Shown: positions 11,486 to 23,197, counted from the stretch's first letter. The stretch: 64,000 nt of DNA from Gerris lacustris (GCA_951217055.1 OX578276.1:29535505-29599504); one strand, 5' to 3'. The notes: a model not told the origin generated them from the letters alone. Program-made: numbers and translations.

Positions 11486-13015
11486 TGGAGTTGTGCATAA
11501 ACACCTTTAGCTTTTCTTATCTTAACACCCTTAATTACTAAAAGAAAACTTATTTTCTTCTTTATTATCTTAATATCCAGCTTTGTACTTTAATTTCCTT
11601 TCTTTCATTACCTAACATTTCTTTTTTTATTTAATAAATCGTCCTCAAAAGATCTTTTTATTGTTAAAGACGTTTATGGTTGGTTTATCCATGGATGTTT
11701 ATGATCTGTCTTGAGTACAAAGAAAAGCATTTTACAGTTGTTTTCCAGACAGCTTCAGGTGCTGTTTCTCGCTTGGCTAGCCTGGTTAAATTGCATTCTT
11801 CTATATCCTAAAGCTTTCCCCTCTCTAATTCATTTTAGTTTCATTCAAAAAAAGTTTGTTCTTTTTTACTCAATTTTTTTTTCCAAGATGAATGAAAGTT
11901 TCATTTTGCAGGGACAAAAAAAAACCTTTTTGTATTTTCTTAGTTTAACCAGTTTTTTCTTCTTTGTGCAAATCGTTTTTATTCCTTAGGGGAAAATTCA
12001 TGATTATTAATCTAATCGTTTTCATTTTACATTTGGCTGGATATGATAAACCTGCTGTGCTCACATTTTTTTTTTTTTTTTTTTTTTTTTCAAATATATA
12101 ATGCTAAAAGATCTTGATTATTTTTGATAAATGAATTTAAAATAAAGATTAATAATAAATATTTCTTAAAAAACAAATAAATGTCTTTTAATTTAACCAG
12201 TGTGTTAAAATAACCAATGTGTCAAATTTAACAAAAACATCGGTTCAACAAACTTAGATAAAACTTTCTTTAAACAATTTAGCGATACTGCATTTAAATT
12301 TCAGAACATCTTATTTAATTATTTAATTCATTTGTAATTATTATTTTTATTTATTTTATAAATATTATTGTATTAACAACAGATTGGTATTTACAATTTA
12401 GATTGACTGATTTTAATTTTAAAGTGTGGTTACATTATTTTATTATTTTTTTTTTATTCATTTTATCGAACAAGTAAAGTGTCAACTGGACGGATTAAAA
12501 AAAAAAACTAATCTAATAGCAATTAAGTCCATTGAAAAATTCAAATCCCTACAAAATAAAAAAAAATTGAATAAAAAACAAAAAAAAGTTTAGTTCCACT
12601 CGTCTGAGATAAAAAGTTTTTTTTAAAAAACACCTTCCGTCCCATGACTTTTTAATATTAATAAAGATCTTAAGTTTTTAATTTGTATACTTTTATTAAT
12701 GTAAAGGACAGCTTGAATATTCAATAAGACTTGAGAATATCCCAAAAAATAGGGATCAAATAACACCTATGTTTATGAATAAATAAAATTGCATCTTTTA
12801 TACATCTCTGAAGACACTTAAATTGCAAATGATTTTAAAACCCCTTTCTTAGGCGCAGGGGATCTTAAAACGAGTACATCTATCAAATATCCAAATCGAT
12901 TTTTTTTCTTGTCATAACAATACTTATAATATATTTTTATCTACTCACGGCAGTAAAATTAAGCATTGGTGTACTGTTTTCAATCTGCAAAATGTAGTTT
13001 TTCTTGATTCTTTTG
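11486..13015. other. AT-rich sequence with a T25 tract
   Basis: Noncoding. A T run of about 25 lies at 12066-12090, and A/T runs are frequent from 12480 to 12640. No gene or transposon end is seen. Confidence 0.45.
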
Positions 13016-13017
13016 TA

Positions 13018-13110
13018 ACATGTCAAAAAAACACGCAGCAAAAGAATAAAGTGTCAGCAAAATATCAAAGTTTCAGCAAAAGTTCAAAGTGTCAGCAAAA
13101 TAACAAACAG
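13018..13110. repeat. Short 19-bp tandem repeat
   Basis: Three to four imperfect copies of GTCAGCAAAATATCAAAGT-like units. The word CAGCAAAAT also recurs at 13368 and, with its complement, near 16930. Confidence 0.65.
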
Positions 13111-13275
13111 GCTGTAACATTTTAAGAAAATTTTACTACAAAATGGTTACTACATCGCAGGTTATTAATAAACACTCTCACATTGTTAATTTTTATATAT
13201 TTAAGCGTAATATTCTGCTTCATATTTATATCTTTTTTGAAAATAACTTAATTAATTATAGTAATCAAACAAAAA
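13111..13275. other. No recognisable feature
   Basis: AT-rich spacer. Confidence 0.4.
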
Positions 13276-13279
13276 AAAT

Positions 13280-13365
13280 TTCCTGCCTCGGCTTCGCCTC
13301 GTCAGTCAACATGTAATTTTCCTGACTCGGCTTCGCCTCTGCGGTAAATTTGCCTCTGCGGAATT
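13280..13365. repeat. GC-rich CTCGGCTTCGCCTC motif cluster
   Basis: CTCGGCTTCGCCTC occurs at about 13288 and 13326, followed by two shorter GCCTCTGCGG words. It stands out sharply in the AT-rich flank. Function unknown; it may be the end of a transposon. Confidence 0.6.
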
Positions 13366-16053
13366 GTCAGCAAAATTCCATTTAGCTGCCTAGTTACATA
13401 AATAACTAATATTCTTTTTAAACGAAAAAGTGAATGCGTACTACATATTTTTCTTCCAATTTTAATGTTATACATTAAGTAAATCATAAATCAGGTCATC
13501 GATTTTTATTCCTGAGTTCTATCCTAGCTTTAAGTAATACATGAGTTTTTCTCAATTGATATTCCAAATGTATGTTACAAAATACTATTATAAACACAGT
13601 TAATAGTTAGTAAACACTTAAATTTGAGTGAGAAATTGCTATGCGTTAAACAATTTTTTTTTTAAAAAAATGAATGATCTTTCACTAGTTTTTTCTGTCC
13701 TATTCTGTGCCCATTTAATGTGATGTTTATAGGTGAACAAAAGAGATTTTTTATTGATCTGTAATATATGCTGTTAACATATTTTCAAAATGCGTATGTT
13801 ATAGGTAAGACAATATCATTATAGTGATATAAAGTGAACAATAGAAGTGAACTTATTATTAATATATTATATGATACAGATCTTTTAAAGAGTTCACTCT
13901 AGTATTTTGGAAGGTTATAACGAGCGCTTGAGGCGAAAACGATCATTTTTGAACACGTTGCCGTCGTGATCTCTATTACTACTTTACAACTTCCAACTGG
14001 ATTTTCATTTTTTTTTTCTTTTTGATTCTGTTACCCCCTTAGGAAATATCGAAACCTTTATAATAAGAACTTTTTAATATCGACAATCAAACACGAATCG
14101 TATCTCTTATTGCCTCCTCTTTTTTTTTTTGAGTTTAAATCGAATAACCTTTAGCATTTAAGATTTTTATCTATTATCTGACCATTTTTGCTGTTGTTGT
14201 TTACAATTGCTTGTACAAATGTTGTTGGCATCTCTTAATTTTGTACTTAGTTTTTATCAATATTGAACTTTCTTAACCTACGCGTTTTCATAGTGTGCAA
14301 TAACTTTTTATACAGGGAGTTCCAGTTTTTATAATGTATATTTTTTAAAGCTATTAAAGGTAGAAAGAAAATTCTAAATTTTGACGTGTTATTTTTTAGT
14401 GCAGTTTTTAAATATGGCGTCCAAATTTTTTTTCAACTGTCGTTTCGTCGGGAGTGACTTCAACTTTATTAATTTAAATAAGATCATAAAGTTTTTTATA
14501 TTTCTTTCTGAATATATATTTTTTTTTTGTTTAAAAGTCTCAAATGACTGTTTAACTTGTGAAATCGGTTAATGTTTTCCTGCTTTGTGGCGCTAACTTC
14601 ATTTTATAAAATGTTTATCTTCGTTAAATTCCAAGCTTAGAAGCAAAACGTTATAAAGGATTATAGGATCGTGGTGATTTTGTGTTGAGCTCAGTTTAAA
14701 GCGTTTTGTTTGTTAAAATTAATTTCTATAGGTAAGGAATAAGAATGAATTTCAAGTACAAGGTTAAAATAAGTAAGGTTAAAATTCTGGTTGATAATAA
14801 TTCCAATGGATTCTTGTTCAAGGAAATTTAGCTAAAGTTGATTATTTATGAGATAATTTGTGGGTATATAGTACCTTATCACTTTAGCTAAGGAGTAAAG
14901 GGTAGAACGCCAAAATATGGCTCAAACTTTTAAGTCAAGTGCTGCTACCAAGTGGCATAACACAAAAATATATACTAAATAACTTTAAGTGACTCTCTTT
15001 ATCTTTTATAAAAGATATTTAGAAAATATTGATTATTCTGTGTTATGCGGTGTCCGTGATTTATCCTTTTTGAAGTATTTTGTCCTAGAATAATTCAGCA
15101 TGATTTAATCCAAGCGCTTGATTAACCATGTTTCAAAATGTGTTCCATTCTAACGTCGAAATCCGCGGATAAAAGATATTTACCTACTCCTTGCAGTAAC
15201 AACATTATGTTAATCGATCTGGATGCAAATAAATACAAACAGTTATAATGATATAATAAAAATTAATATCCTTACTATGATTTTATTATATCAATTACTT
15301 TTACTTAACGCTAGATTAATTTCGAGTAAATTAATAATAATACATATAAGGAAACACATGAAAGTAAATTATTACTGAATCACTTTAATTTTTCTTTTCC
15401 TAACATTATTCTGATATTGTCGTCATAAAAGTTATAGGTTTTTTTTTAAAGTGTTTATACACTTTTCCTATAGAATTCCTTTATTTAATATCATCCATAT
15501 TTATTTTTAAAAAATTAGCATGTTTTATAACGAGGAAGATCCTTTTGTAATAATTTTATTGTTCCTGTATTTTTTTTAATCTGTTTTCTATCTACTTACA
15601 TAAATGAATCAGATCTTTAATGTATATTGTAATGGTTTAATCTTCAATTTAATATATTATGTGCATATATGCATAAATTATGAAACGAACAAGTAAGACA
15701 TTTAACAAGGCAAACTAGATTATTATTCTCTGTATAAAATACATACATTATATGTATATGTCTTCTTCAGACGATATAATATTGTAGTGAGTATGTGATA
15801 TGAATGCAGGAAATGTCAAGTTCCTTTATTGCGTGCATTATAATGCCCATTATTTTATATTTTACATTGCAAATACTTTTATCTTTTGAATAATTATTTA
15901 TATTATTTATCTTGAGGCTGTTCCTCATTAATATAGCATAATAAGATACGATGGAGCAATGTGCCACACTAATTCAGATAGACCTTTTTGTGTTTAACAA
16001 AAAATGGATATAAATATTGTAAGGTCTCTTGAGTTCAATGAAGTTGTTTTTAA
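13366..16053. other. Long stretch without recognisable features
   Basis: AT-rich noncoding DNA. The only item noted is the family A end motif ATGTGCCACACTAATT at about 15959-15974, isolated from the rest of that family. Short open frames here have chance composition. Confidence 0.4.
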
Positions 16054-16294
16054 TGGTACTTCTTCAGATTTTTACTCCCTTAAGTTATTTTAGAATATAA
16101 ATAACTTTGACTAAATAACTATTAAGACAAACGTATGTTTAGTCAAATTTATTTTGGGATAAAGGAATATCACACTTTTATAAAGGTTTTTATATAAGGA
16201 GAGTAAGAGTAACTGTCTAAAAAAGAACATTCCTTACACCTTCTTTAGATTTTTACTCCCCTCTTTTTTGTATAAGAGAATCTAAAGAAGTACC
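16054..16294 (-). mobile_element. Two-hairpin MITE, family D, copy D2 (long-short)
   Basis: Bounded by GGTACTTCTTCAGA at 16054 and TCTAAAGAAGTACC ending at 16294. The long hairpin comes first and the short one second, so it is inverted relative to copy D1. The four internal CTTCTTTAGAT(T)TTTACTCC-type repeats are diverged from each other. Confidence 0.78.
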
Positions 16295-16439
16295 TTTTTA
16301 AATTTTTATCCTCTGTGTCTAAACTACAGTACCGGTTTCAATGAAATTTTCTTTTACCTTTTCTAAATTTATATATGGTTGTTGTCTTCGAAAAACTATC
16401 AAAAAATCCATTCTCTCTCGAAATAATCGATGCGAAAAA
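16295..16439. other. No recognisable feature
   Basis: Short AT-rich spacer between a MITE and a SINE-tail palindrome. Confidence 0.4.
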
Positions 16440-16515
16440 CTCTTAAATTTAAATCTAATGGTAGTTCAATTTTAAGTTTTTGGTAGTTTTCATACTACGG
16501 AAAGTTTAAATTTTA
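16440..16515 (-). repeat. SINE S1 tail, outer part
   Basis: The reverse complement continues the left arm of the palindrome beside it with CTTTCCGTAGTATGAAAACT and CCAAAAACTTAAAATTGA. These are the tail words of the SINE copies at 29.3-30.3 kb. Confidence 0.7.
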
Positions 16516-16642
16516 ATTTAAATCAAATTATAATTATTATTTACTACGGGAAACAGACAGTGAAAAATACACTCCCGGCGCGGGAGTGTATTTTTCACTG
16601 TCTGTTTCCCGTAGTAAATAATAATTATAATTTGATTTAAAT
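16516..16642. repeat. Perfect palindrome: 62-bp arms, 3-bp loop
   Basis: Arms 16516-16577 and 16581-16642 are exact complements around GCG. Each arm is a SINE S1 tail starting just downstream of the B box: CGGGAGTGTATTTTTCACTG, then TCTGTTTCCCGTAGTAAATA, then AATTATAATTTGATTTAAAT. It therefore looks like two SINE tails joined head to head. Downstream of 16642 the two sides diverge. The perfection implies recent formation, gene conversion, or an artefact. Confidence 0.95.
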
Positions 16643-17085
16643 CTAATGGTAGTTAAATTAATCAATTTAATAATGTTAACATTTAAAAGTGTTCAACAGG
16701 TGGTTGTTTACACTTCTTTTTGTTGATTTAGCAAAATCTGATTTATTACTACATTTTTATTAGCTTGCATTCTTGTTTGTTTGTTTGTCCAGTACAAATC
16801 TTGCAATCGATTTTTAACAACTTCCCGAGTATCTAGGTATTTGAAACTTTTAGAATAGCTCAGAACACCATGCCAATGCATTATTTTAATACTTTTAGCC
16901 ATCTTTCAGCAGAATTTAATTCGTTTTCAGCAAATTTTGCTGTATGGAAGTTAGTTCGGAAAAAATCCGCAAGTTATTTTATTTGTTTTGACATGAGTCA
17001 TGTTTACGATCTTCATTTTGACGGATTTCAAATTTATGATTTATGACAGAAAATTTAAAAACGTATTATATAAAAAGTTCTTTTT
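16643..17085. other. No recognisable feature
   Basis: Noncoding. It holds the CAGCAAATTTTGCTG near-palindrome at about 16928-16942. Confidence 0.4.
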
Positions 17086-17089
17086 ATCT

Positions 17090-17345
17090 ACAGTAATTTA
17101 TTTTCATCATCATCTCAGCTTTTGGGGGATAGCACCCCTTAATTGTAGCTACAAATTCTACACTTCTAGTATTCAACTCGAGGTGTGATTTTTCTATATA
17201 TGTACGCCCAAATTTCATCGAAATCGGTCTAGTTATAGTGAGGCCTCCGCGCAACTCAACAAAATCACAAAGAAATTTTCTCAGGAAAAATCTTATACAA
17301 GTTTTGTTCGTCAAATTTAATAGTTCTAGCTCATTTTTCAACTAA
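17090..17345. repeat. Family B-like dispersed repeat
   Basis: Contains CCCAAATTTCATCGAAATCG and a GGGGGATAGCACCCC block, comparable in kind to the 'dTTTcGaCGAAATTTGG' core of families A and B. It does not align closely to another copy in this window, so membership is uncertain. Confidence 0.35.
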
Positions 17346-17370
17346 TATTATAAAATTCTATGATTTTTCA

Positions 17371-17700
17371 TTAGTACACATTCCTTGCAACAAGTGTGGC
17401 ATTGAAAATAAGACGAAAACTAAAAACTATGTTTGGTATGTTAGGTATAAATATTTGAGCTAAGCCCGAAATTGCCCGGTGGCCAGCACGAGCTTCACAG
17501 GAACGTGTCTTCATCCACCTACCAAATCCTCGTGCCCTTGCAGCTTCGCGTGACCACGCCATTATTATCCTTGCTGATTTATTATGCTTTGGTACCTTAT
17601 GCTTCTCAAGCACACCCTGTGTCCTGTGCATTTTTTTCTTCTTCTTCTGCGAATTATAATCCCTCTGTAATTGGATATTATTCACCGCCTAACCTCATGC
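17371..17700 (-). other. GC-elevated coding-like block, unrecognised
   Basis: The minus frame 17371-17685 reads AWSREAARARGFGRWMKTRS and then CEARAGHRAISGLAQ, Ala/Arg-rich and unlike the AT-rich chance frames around it. A plus frame is open over the same bases. I see no motif that names it. It may be a transposon-gene remnant. Confidence 0.25.
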
Positions 17701-18645
17701 TTTAAAAGGAAGAAGTTTCTTTTATGCACCATTTTGCATTTTAATTTTTTTTTTTTTTAGTTTATTTTCTTAATCTTGTGTTTTTTTTTTCTTATTCTTC
17801 ATGCTTCGTTTCTTTCTAAGACACTTCATACTCTCCTCCTCTTATTACTTGGTGGTTTGAAGGAGGAAAAAATGAACACTCCAAACACTCTTAAAATACA
17901 ATAAATAACAGTAGTTATAGTAAAATAATAATTTCACTTCAGCATTTTGATAGTATATCAATAACATTTATCATAGCTTTGAAGGTAAAATTTGGAGTTA
18001 TAATAATAAATAATATAGGAAATAATATAATAGGAATATTTAGTAAGCAATAATAGGAAATACTCATAGTATGAAAAACTACGCTTGGCTTTTTCCATAA
18101 ATCTTGAGGTATGTGGTCTGCAACGTAGGACTACAGTTGGCTTTATTTTGGGTCATACTCATTAGTTTTTCTTAAGTCTTGTCTCTTTTCTTTTTTCTAT
18201 TTTCTTCTGTTGTCCTCCATGTTATTTTTGGTCTACCATCAGGTTTCCTCTTATCCTGTGGATTCCAGGCTATGTCGAATTTTGTTTTTTTCTTACATGG
18301 TTAACAGATATAATTCTGATGCCATAAAAACCAACTCTACTGGAGTTGTAATATATAGTATATTTGGTTTTTCTCCTGGGAGGGGGGGGGGGGGGGGTCA
18401 TCAAGAGACACAGACCAAGTAGGTAGGAATAGACTATTGACAAGACCCATGTTTCTTCGAAGGAATTATTTGCCTTATCCATCTATACTTCTGAGCTGAC
18501 TGGCAGACTCACAACAGTCAGCAGTTTGCTCAGAGGCATTTTCTTGAACAAGCCCATTAAACGCGTCATCCAATTCAGAAACGTACCCCTCTGACGGAAT
18601 AAATGATACCAAATGAGATTACTCGATTTAAAAATAGGTTGTTAT
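17701..18645. other. AT-rich sequence with a G16 tract
   Basis: A run of 16 G lies at 18382-18397. Frames that code Gly or Pro runs across it are artefacts. Nothing else is recognised. Confidence 0.45.
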
Positions 18646-18649
18646 TTTA

Positions 18650-18887
18650 TAAAAATAGTTGTTGGGACGCCAGCAAGCCTGATGGAGCCTTGTAAGAGGG
18701 TCCTACCCGAGGCACAAGGTAAAGAGCGGAGTGCCAAAAGGGTTGGCTTGGGGGTCCAATCCCAGTGCCCTGGACCCACTGGGTCCAAGCTGGGTGGCAT
18801 GGATCCACAGTGGACCCAACCTTATTCAATGGGTTGGGAATTATGTCATTCCAAAGGTTTGCCATCTAAGACAAGCCAATGCTGGGA
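18650..18887 (+). other. GC-rich block of unknown origin
   Basis: Markedly GC-rich for this window, with repeated TGGACCCA/CTGGGTCCA words (18770-18810) that can pair with each other. Both strands are open over much of it but neither frame shows a known motif. It adjoins an inverted-repeat-bounded segment and may be part of the same transposon. Confidence 0.4.
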
Positions 18888-19957
18888 CTAGAAGCTAAAT
18901 ACCACGAAAAAGTTTTGCGCCGGGAGGTTACAATCCTAGATAATAGGTTACAATTGAACCTCAACAACAAGAGAAGGTTATAACTTATAACTCGTGAACT
19001 TTGTATGGGTTTACTGAATAGTATGTTATGCGTTACTTTTTGGTATTTATCTGTATAATAGTAATTAATAAATAAATTGTAAAATGTAGTGAATCATTTT
19101 TTTCTGTATAAAGGTAACATTTAAGCATTTGTAGGAAGCAAGAAAAGGGAACTACTTGTTCATTTTCCAAGACTTGGATTGGAAATGAAGAGTGGAGTCA
19201 ATATTAATTCTTTTAATTTGTACAATCTAAACTTGTGATAACAAAAATATTTACAGGTACCTAAAAATAACACGAATCAGTCTGGAAAATATTACATTTT
19301 TCATAGAACAATTATTTTGAACTCTGCTAGGCTAAGACTAAAACTTAAAATAAAGAATACTAAAGAGGCTGGTCTTTGTTTGAAAAAAGTATTGTGATAG
19401 TTTAATTTAGCTGAATTGAACAAGCTTCAATATTCAATAGGAATAGGACTTATAATTTATTACATTTCTTTAAGAAATATACTACTCGTTATACCCCGTA
19501 CCCGGAGTATAAAATTAACGTTGATATATCACATTAATCTTTTAAATCAACAAAACAGCTCACTTTAATTTTATAAAAGCTGCATTATTCCCTTTATTGT
19601 TATAAAAAATAAAAATAAATAAAGGAGAAATAGACTGCCAATAACGTTTTTAGTGTTTTTGCAGAACTTAAAAATTGGTGAAGTACGAGCTCTCTTTCTC
19701 ACTACTTTCTTGAAAGGGAGTGAAACAATTTTGATCAAAACAATATTTATTTTTATTAATGAAAGAAAAAATGAAATATGGCACTATAATAGGCACATTA
19801 GTAAATAACTCCAATGAAAATTTGCTAAAGAAGAAGAAACATAACTTAAAACTTGATACGGTAAATAAAAACTGTTATTATAACCTGTTGTTAAGTTCAA
19901 CTATAACATGACTATAACCTTCCGGCGCAAAATTTTTTCGTGGTTTTTAGCTTCTAG
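18888..19957. mobile_element. Inverted-repeat-bounded segment
   Basis: 18888-18930 (ACTAGAAGCTAAATACCACG ... GCGCCGGGAGGTTA) recurs inverted at 19914-19957 with about three mismatches. Weaker inverted similarity extends inward to roughly 18990 and 19870. The 0.9 kb between is AT-rich and noncoding. This may be a non-autonomous transposon, or two separate copies of one repeat in opposite orientation. Confidence 0.55.
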
Positions 19958-20034
19958 TAATGCTGGGCAGTAGCTTAGTAAGTGATTAGGAGTTTCATCT
20001 TCATCTCCGCATAGCCGCGACAGGTAGGAATAAT

Positions 20035-20275
20035 GGTACTTCTTTAGATTTACTCCCCATGTTTTTTTTAGAATATAAATGACTTTGACTAAATAATTAG
20101 TAAGACAAAGGCATCTTTAGTCCAATGTATTTTTGGACAAAGGAATATAACACTTCAGTTTTTATAAGGAGAATAAAAGTCTAAAGAAGAACATCCCGTA
20201 CACCTTCATTAGATTGTTACTCTCCTGCTTCTTTTATTAGAGGAGTAACAATGTAAAGAAGTGCCGGAATAACAA
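20035..20275 (-). mobile_element. Two-hairpin MITE, family D, copy D3 (long-short)
   Basis: Starts GGTACTTCTTTAGA and ends GTAAAGAAGTGCC. It has the same length and orientation as copy D2, with the internal GAACATCCCGTACACCTTC spacer between the long and short hairpins. Confidence 0.8.
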
Positions 20276-20994
20276 CCAAGCCAGCTGAAATTGGAAATCT
20301 GGTGATAAATACAGTCATAAGCTGTTGAGCCCCTGAAATTCGTTTACATAATATGTACTTGCTAGGTTACACTTGAAAGCCTGTCGTCACGAAATCCGTC
20401 ACTATTGGGGAGGGTAAATGAATGTTTGTTTCACTTTTACTGTACAAATTGTCCACGGAGTCTATTCAACTTAAGATCTCTCCCAACCTTAAATACTATT
20501 GCTTGTTATAATACTCTTTTTATTATTGCACTCTATCTCCACTTTATTCTATAGTTTTTTTTGTGGGTTTAAATTAACCTTATCTATCTTTAATGCAATA
20601 TTGTAATTTAATTTTTTGTTCACACAAAAGCTTCATATTTCAGCATGTTTTTTAGATCTTTGATAAAACATTGTTATCTTAATTGCCCAGAACTAGTGTT
20701 TCGTTTGCGAGACTTTTTACGACTTGTTATATGGTTTCTATGCTATAATGCGTCTGAGTCCTTGAAAATTCCATATGGTGTAATATTTACATTCCTAAAA
20801 CGATGTACAAAAAATAAATTCAGCAATTCTCTTTTTTTTCTAGTTTTACTTAGCAAACAATTTAAACCGCTTAAGACAATGGTCACATGTGGTTTCTAGG
20901 AATTTTCTTGGAAAAATTAAATCTTTTAACATCTGTTTCTTGTTATTCAAACTAAACTGTATGGGTAGATATGGAAGCGTCTATGGAGGTTATC
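20276..20994. other. No recognisable feature
   Basis: AT-rich noncoding DNA. Short frames here have chance composition. Confidence 0.4.
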
Positions 20995-21330
20995 TTAAAG
21001 GAATAACACAAACTGTCGCTTCACGTAAAATGAAGAAAACTTTACTGCCACAGCAGCTTTCAGCCTTCAAGAGACCATCATCAGGGTCTACTGCGCAAGA
21101 AAACAAATTACATTAATAAAAGGATTAAGTCTACTTCATGTCGGAGATAAACGAGACTCACGTCGATCTATGACATAAAGTAGACTCGCCTCTCACTAAA
21201 TCTTTTTATTAATGTATCATTTTTTTTCTTCCGCAATAGGTACTGATGATGGCCTTTTGAAGGCTGAAATCTGCTGTGGCATTAAAGTTTTTTTTTCAAT
21301 TTACGAGGACAGTTTGTGTTATTCCTTTAA
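20995..21330. mobile_element. Foldback MITE 2, near full-length palindrome
   Basis: A perfect 23-bp terminal inverted repeat begins TTAAAGGAATAACACAAACT (20995-21017; complement 21308-21330). Inverted pairing continues through most of the element: AACTTTACTGCCACAGCAG against its complement near 21282, ACATTAATAAAAGGATT against 21203-21219, and AGTCTACTTCATGTC against 21170-21184. Both arms carry TGATGATGG...GGCTGAAA(G/T)CTGC. No coding capacity. Confidence 0.88.
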
Positions 21331-22135
21331 ACTAGCATGTTTCATGTAAGGGATTTGAATGCCCTTTTAAATGGTGAAAATCATTTTATCTATCTTAGAA
21401 TTAGACGTATTAAAATTATAACCGATTTAAAATAATCTAGCTAAAAAAGAGTAATATATAAATTAATTTTTATTTTAAAAAAATCTTATACATATTATTG
21501 TAATTTCTTGAGTTTGTTTTCAATTTTTCAAGGTTTGTTTTTACAAGTATTTACTATTAAAAAAAAATATAACTATATGTTTTATTTCTTTCTACACATG
21601 TTATTCTTAAACATTAATATTAATGTCAAACAAATTTTACAAGAAGAGTAAATTTACTCTTTTTTAAAAAGTAATATAGTTTAACTGTCAAAACATTTAG
21701 AAGAACAAGGTTACTTTGTATGAAGCGAGAATTGGATTAGCTGTGGATCTTATGAATGGTCACTCTTTGTAGAGCGACCTCTGATCTAGATCCATGTAAA
21801 TATGTGACCGTGGGCGGGGTAATAATCTTGAAAATCTAAAGGTCTTTGAATCTGTTGAAAGCATCTACGTGTTCTTCTAACAAGACCTAGCCTATTCACT
21901 TGTATATTGAACCCTCTTCAATATGTCTCTTTCATATTATTTCTAAATATACTGAGGCATTTCGTCTGCATTCTTAATACATTAGTAACTATAGGCGCCG
22001 ACACTTTTGCCAAGTAAAATTTTAATCCCAACCCCCTCCTCTTTGCTCAATTTTAAACAGAATAGTTGCTACTTTAAAAGATTCCTTTGGTGTTTTAATG
22101 TTGTTCGTATTTAAGGTTAGTTTCACAATCTACGT
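21331..22135. other. No recognisable feature
   Basis: AT-rich noncoding DNA. Confidence 0.4.
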
Positions 22136-22139
22136 TGTA

Positions 22140-22290
22140 TACATAGAGATAATGTGTTGGCGCAAAAATTTGATTTGGAGATTTTGATGAATTGACGCGT
22201 TTTAAGGTCCCTGACAACGTTTTGTTTTAATAATATCAGTCTGTCAGTCTGTGCACACACCTGGAGACAACTTCTAGGAGAATATCGATC
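22140..22290 (+). repeat. Family B fragment
   Basis: GGCGCAAAAATTTGATTTGG followed by AGATTTTGATGAATTGACGC and CAGTCTGTCAGTCTGTGCAC follow the order of the family B copy that is inverted at 55660-55760. Confidence 0.55.
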
Positions 22291-22399
22291 TATCAGAGTT
22301 GATAGGCTTATATAGGTACTTTTTCATTAATTGTCCTAGTCATATATTTGTTTGTATAAACAATATGTAAACAATTAACAATTAACTTTAAACAATTAA

Positions 22400-22590
22400 T
22401 ATAAAAATACCATTTTAAAAAACTGGTCTTATTTTTTATTTTTATTTTATTTTATTTTTTTATTTTTTTCTTGTATTCTTCACAAATTGTTTCCATGTGC
22501 AAAATTTAGGAAGATTGAAGGTCGGGAAGTGGTTCAAAATTGGGGTAACGGAAACGTGCGATGAAACTTACAAAGCAAAGTAATATAAGT
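22400..22590 (+). repeat. Dispersed repeat family C, copy 1
   Basis: Aligns with 45730-45920 in the same orientation. Shared words include AAACTGGTCTTATTTT, TTGTTTCCATGTGCAAAATT, GGGAAGTGGTTCAAAAT and AACGGAAACGTGCGATGAAA. A T-rich stretch in the middle differs in length. Confidence 0.85.
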
Positions 22591-23030
22591 CCAGTAAAAA
22601 TAAACCATACCCAAGGCGATATCAAGGATTGTATCTCTTAATTTGGGAATGCAGACCCAAAACATTTCTAATAAAAGAAAGATAATTATCAGAGTTTTCT
22701 CGAACCAACCAACTTAAAGTGAACAAAACTTATTAAATTAATCATGCTTAAAATTTCTTAAGCATTTTATGTATGTTAATATTTATAGTTTTTAATTACT
22801 ATTATATATTTATTTAAACTATTAATTTTACGTAGCTTTTACACTTTATTACATAATATTTTATATAATAATAATAAATTGAATTTTTAATAGTTATGAC
22901 CCTTTCGAAGTTAGAAGTTAGAAATAGGGGAGAAAAATCGTGATTTAATTTTATTCTGACTTTAGGCTCTTCAAAAAGAAACAAAAATGTAATAATAAGT
23001 ATGGGAATATTATGAAAGTTAATAAAATTT
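22591..23030. other. No recognisable feature
   Basis: AT-rich noncoding DNA. Confidence 0.4.
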
Positions 23031-23035
23031 ATATA

Positions 23036-23118
<83 letters not shown>
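23031..23118. repeat. (TA)n microsatellite 2
   Basis: About 88 bp of TA repeat with a single G at 23041. Confidence 0.97.
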
Positions 23119-23122
<4 letters not shown>

Positions 23123-23140
23123 TTATTTAAAGTTCAAAGG

Positions 23141-23197
23141 AAGTCTAGATACTCTCAAAGAAACAAAATTGAAAAAAATATAAGGTAATGAAAAAAT
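23141..23197 (+). repeat. 57-bp block duplicated at 48662-48718
   Basis: Begins AAGTCTAGATACTCTCAAAG and ends GGTAATGAAAAAAT. It is identical over 57 bases to 48662-48718, with unrelated flanks after the block. Confidence 0.95.

Noticed and set aside
18210..18482. Frames with Gly or Pro runs near 18390
   Set aside because: They are produced by the G16 tract on opposite strands.
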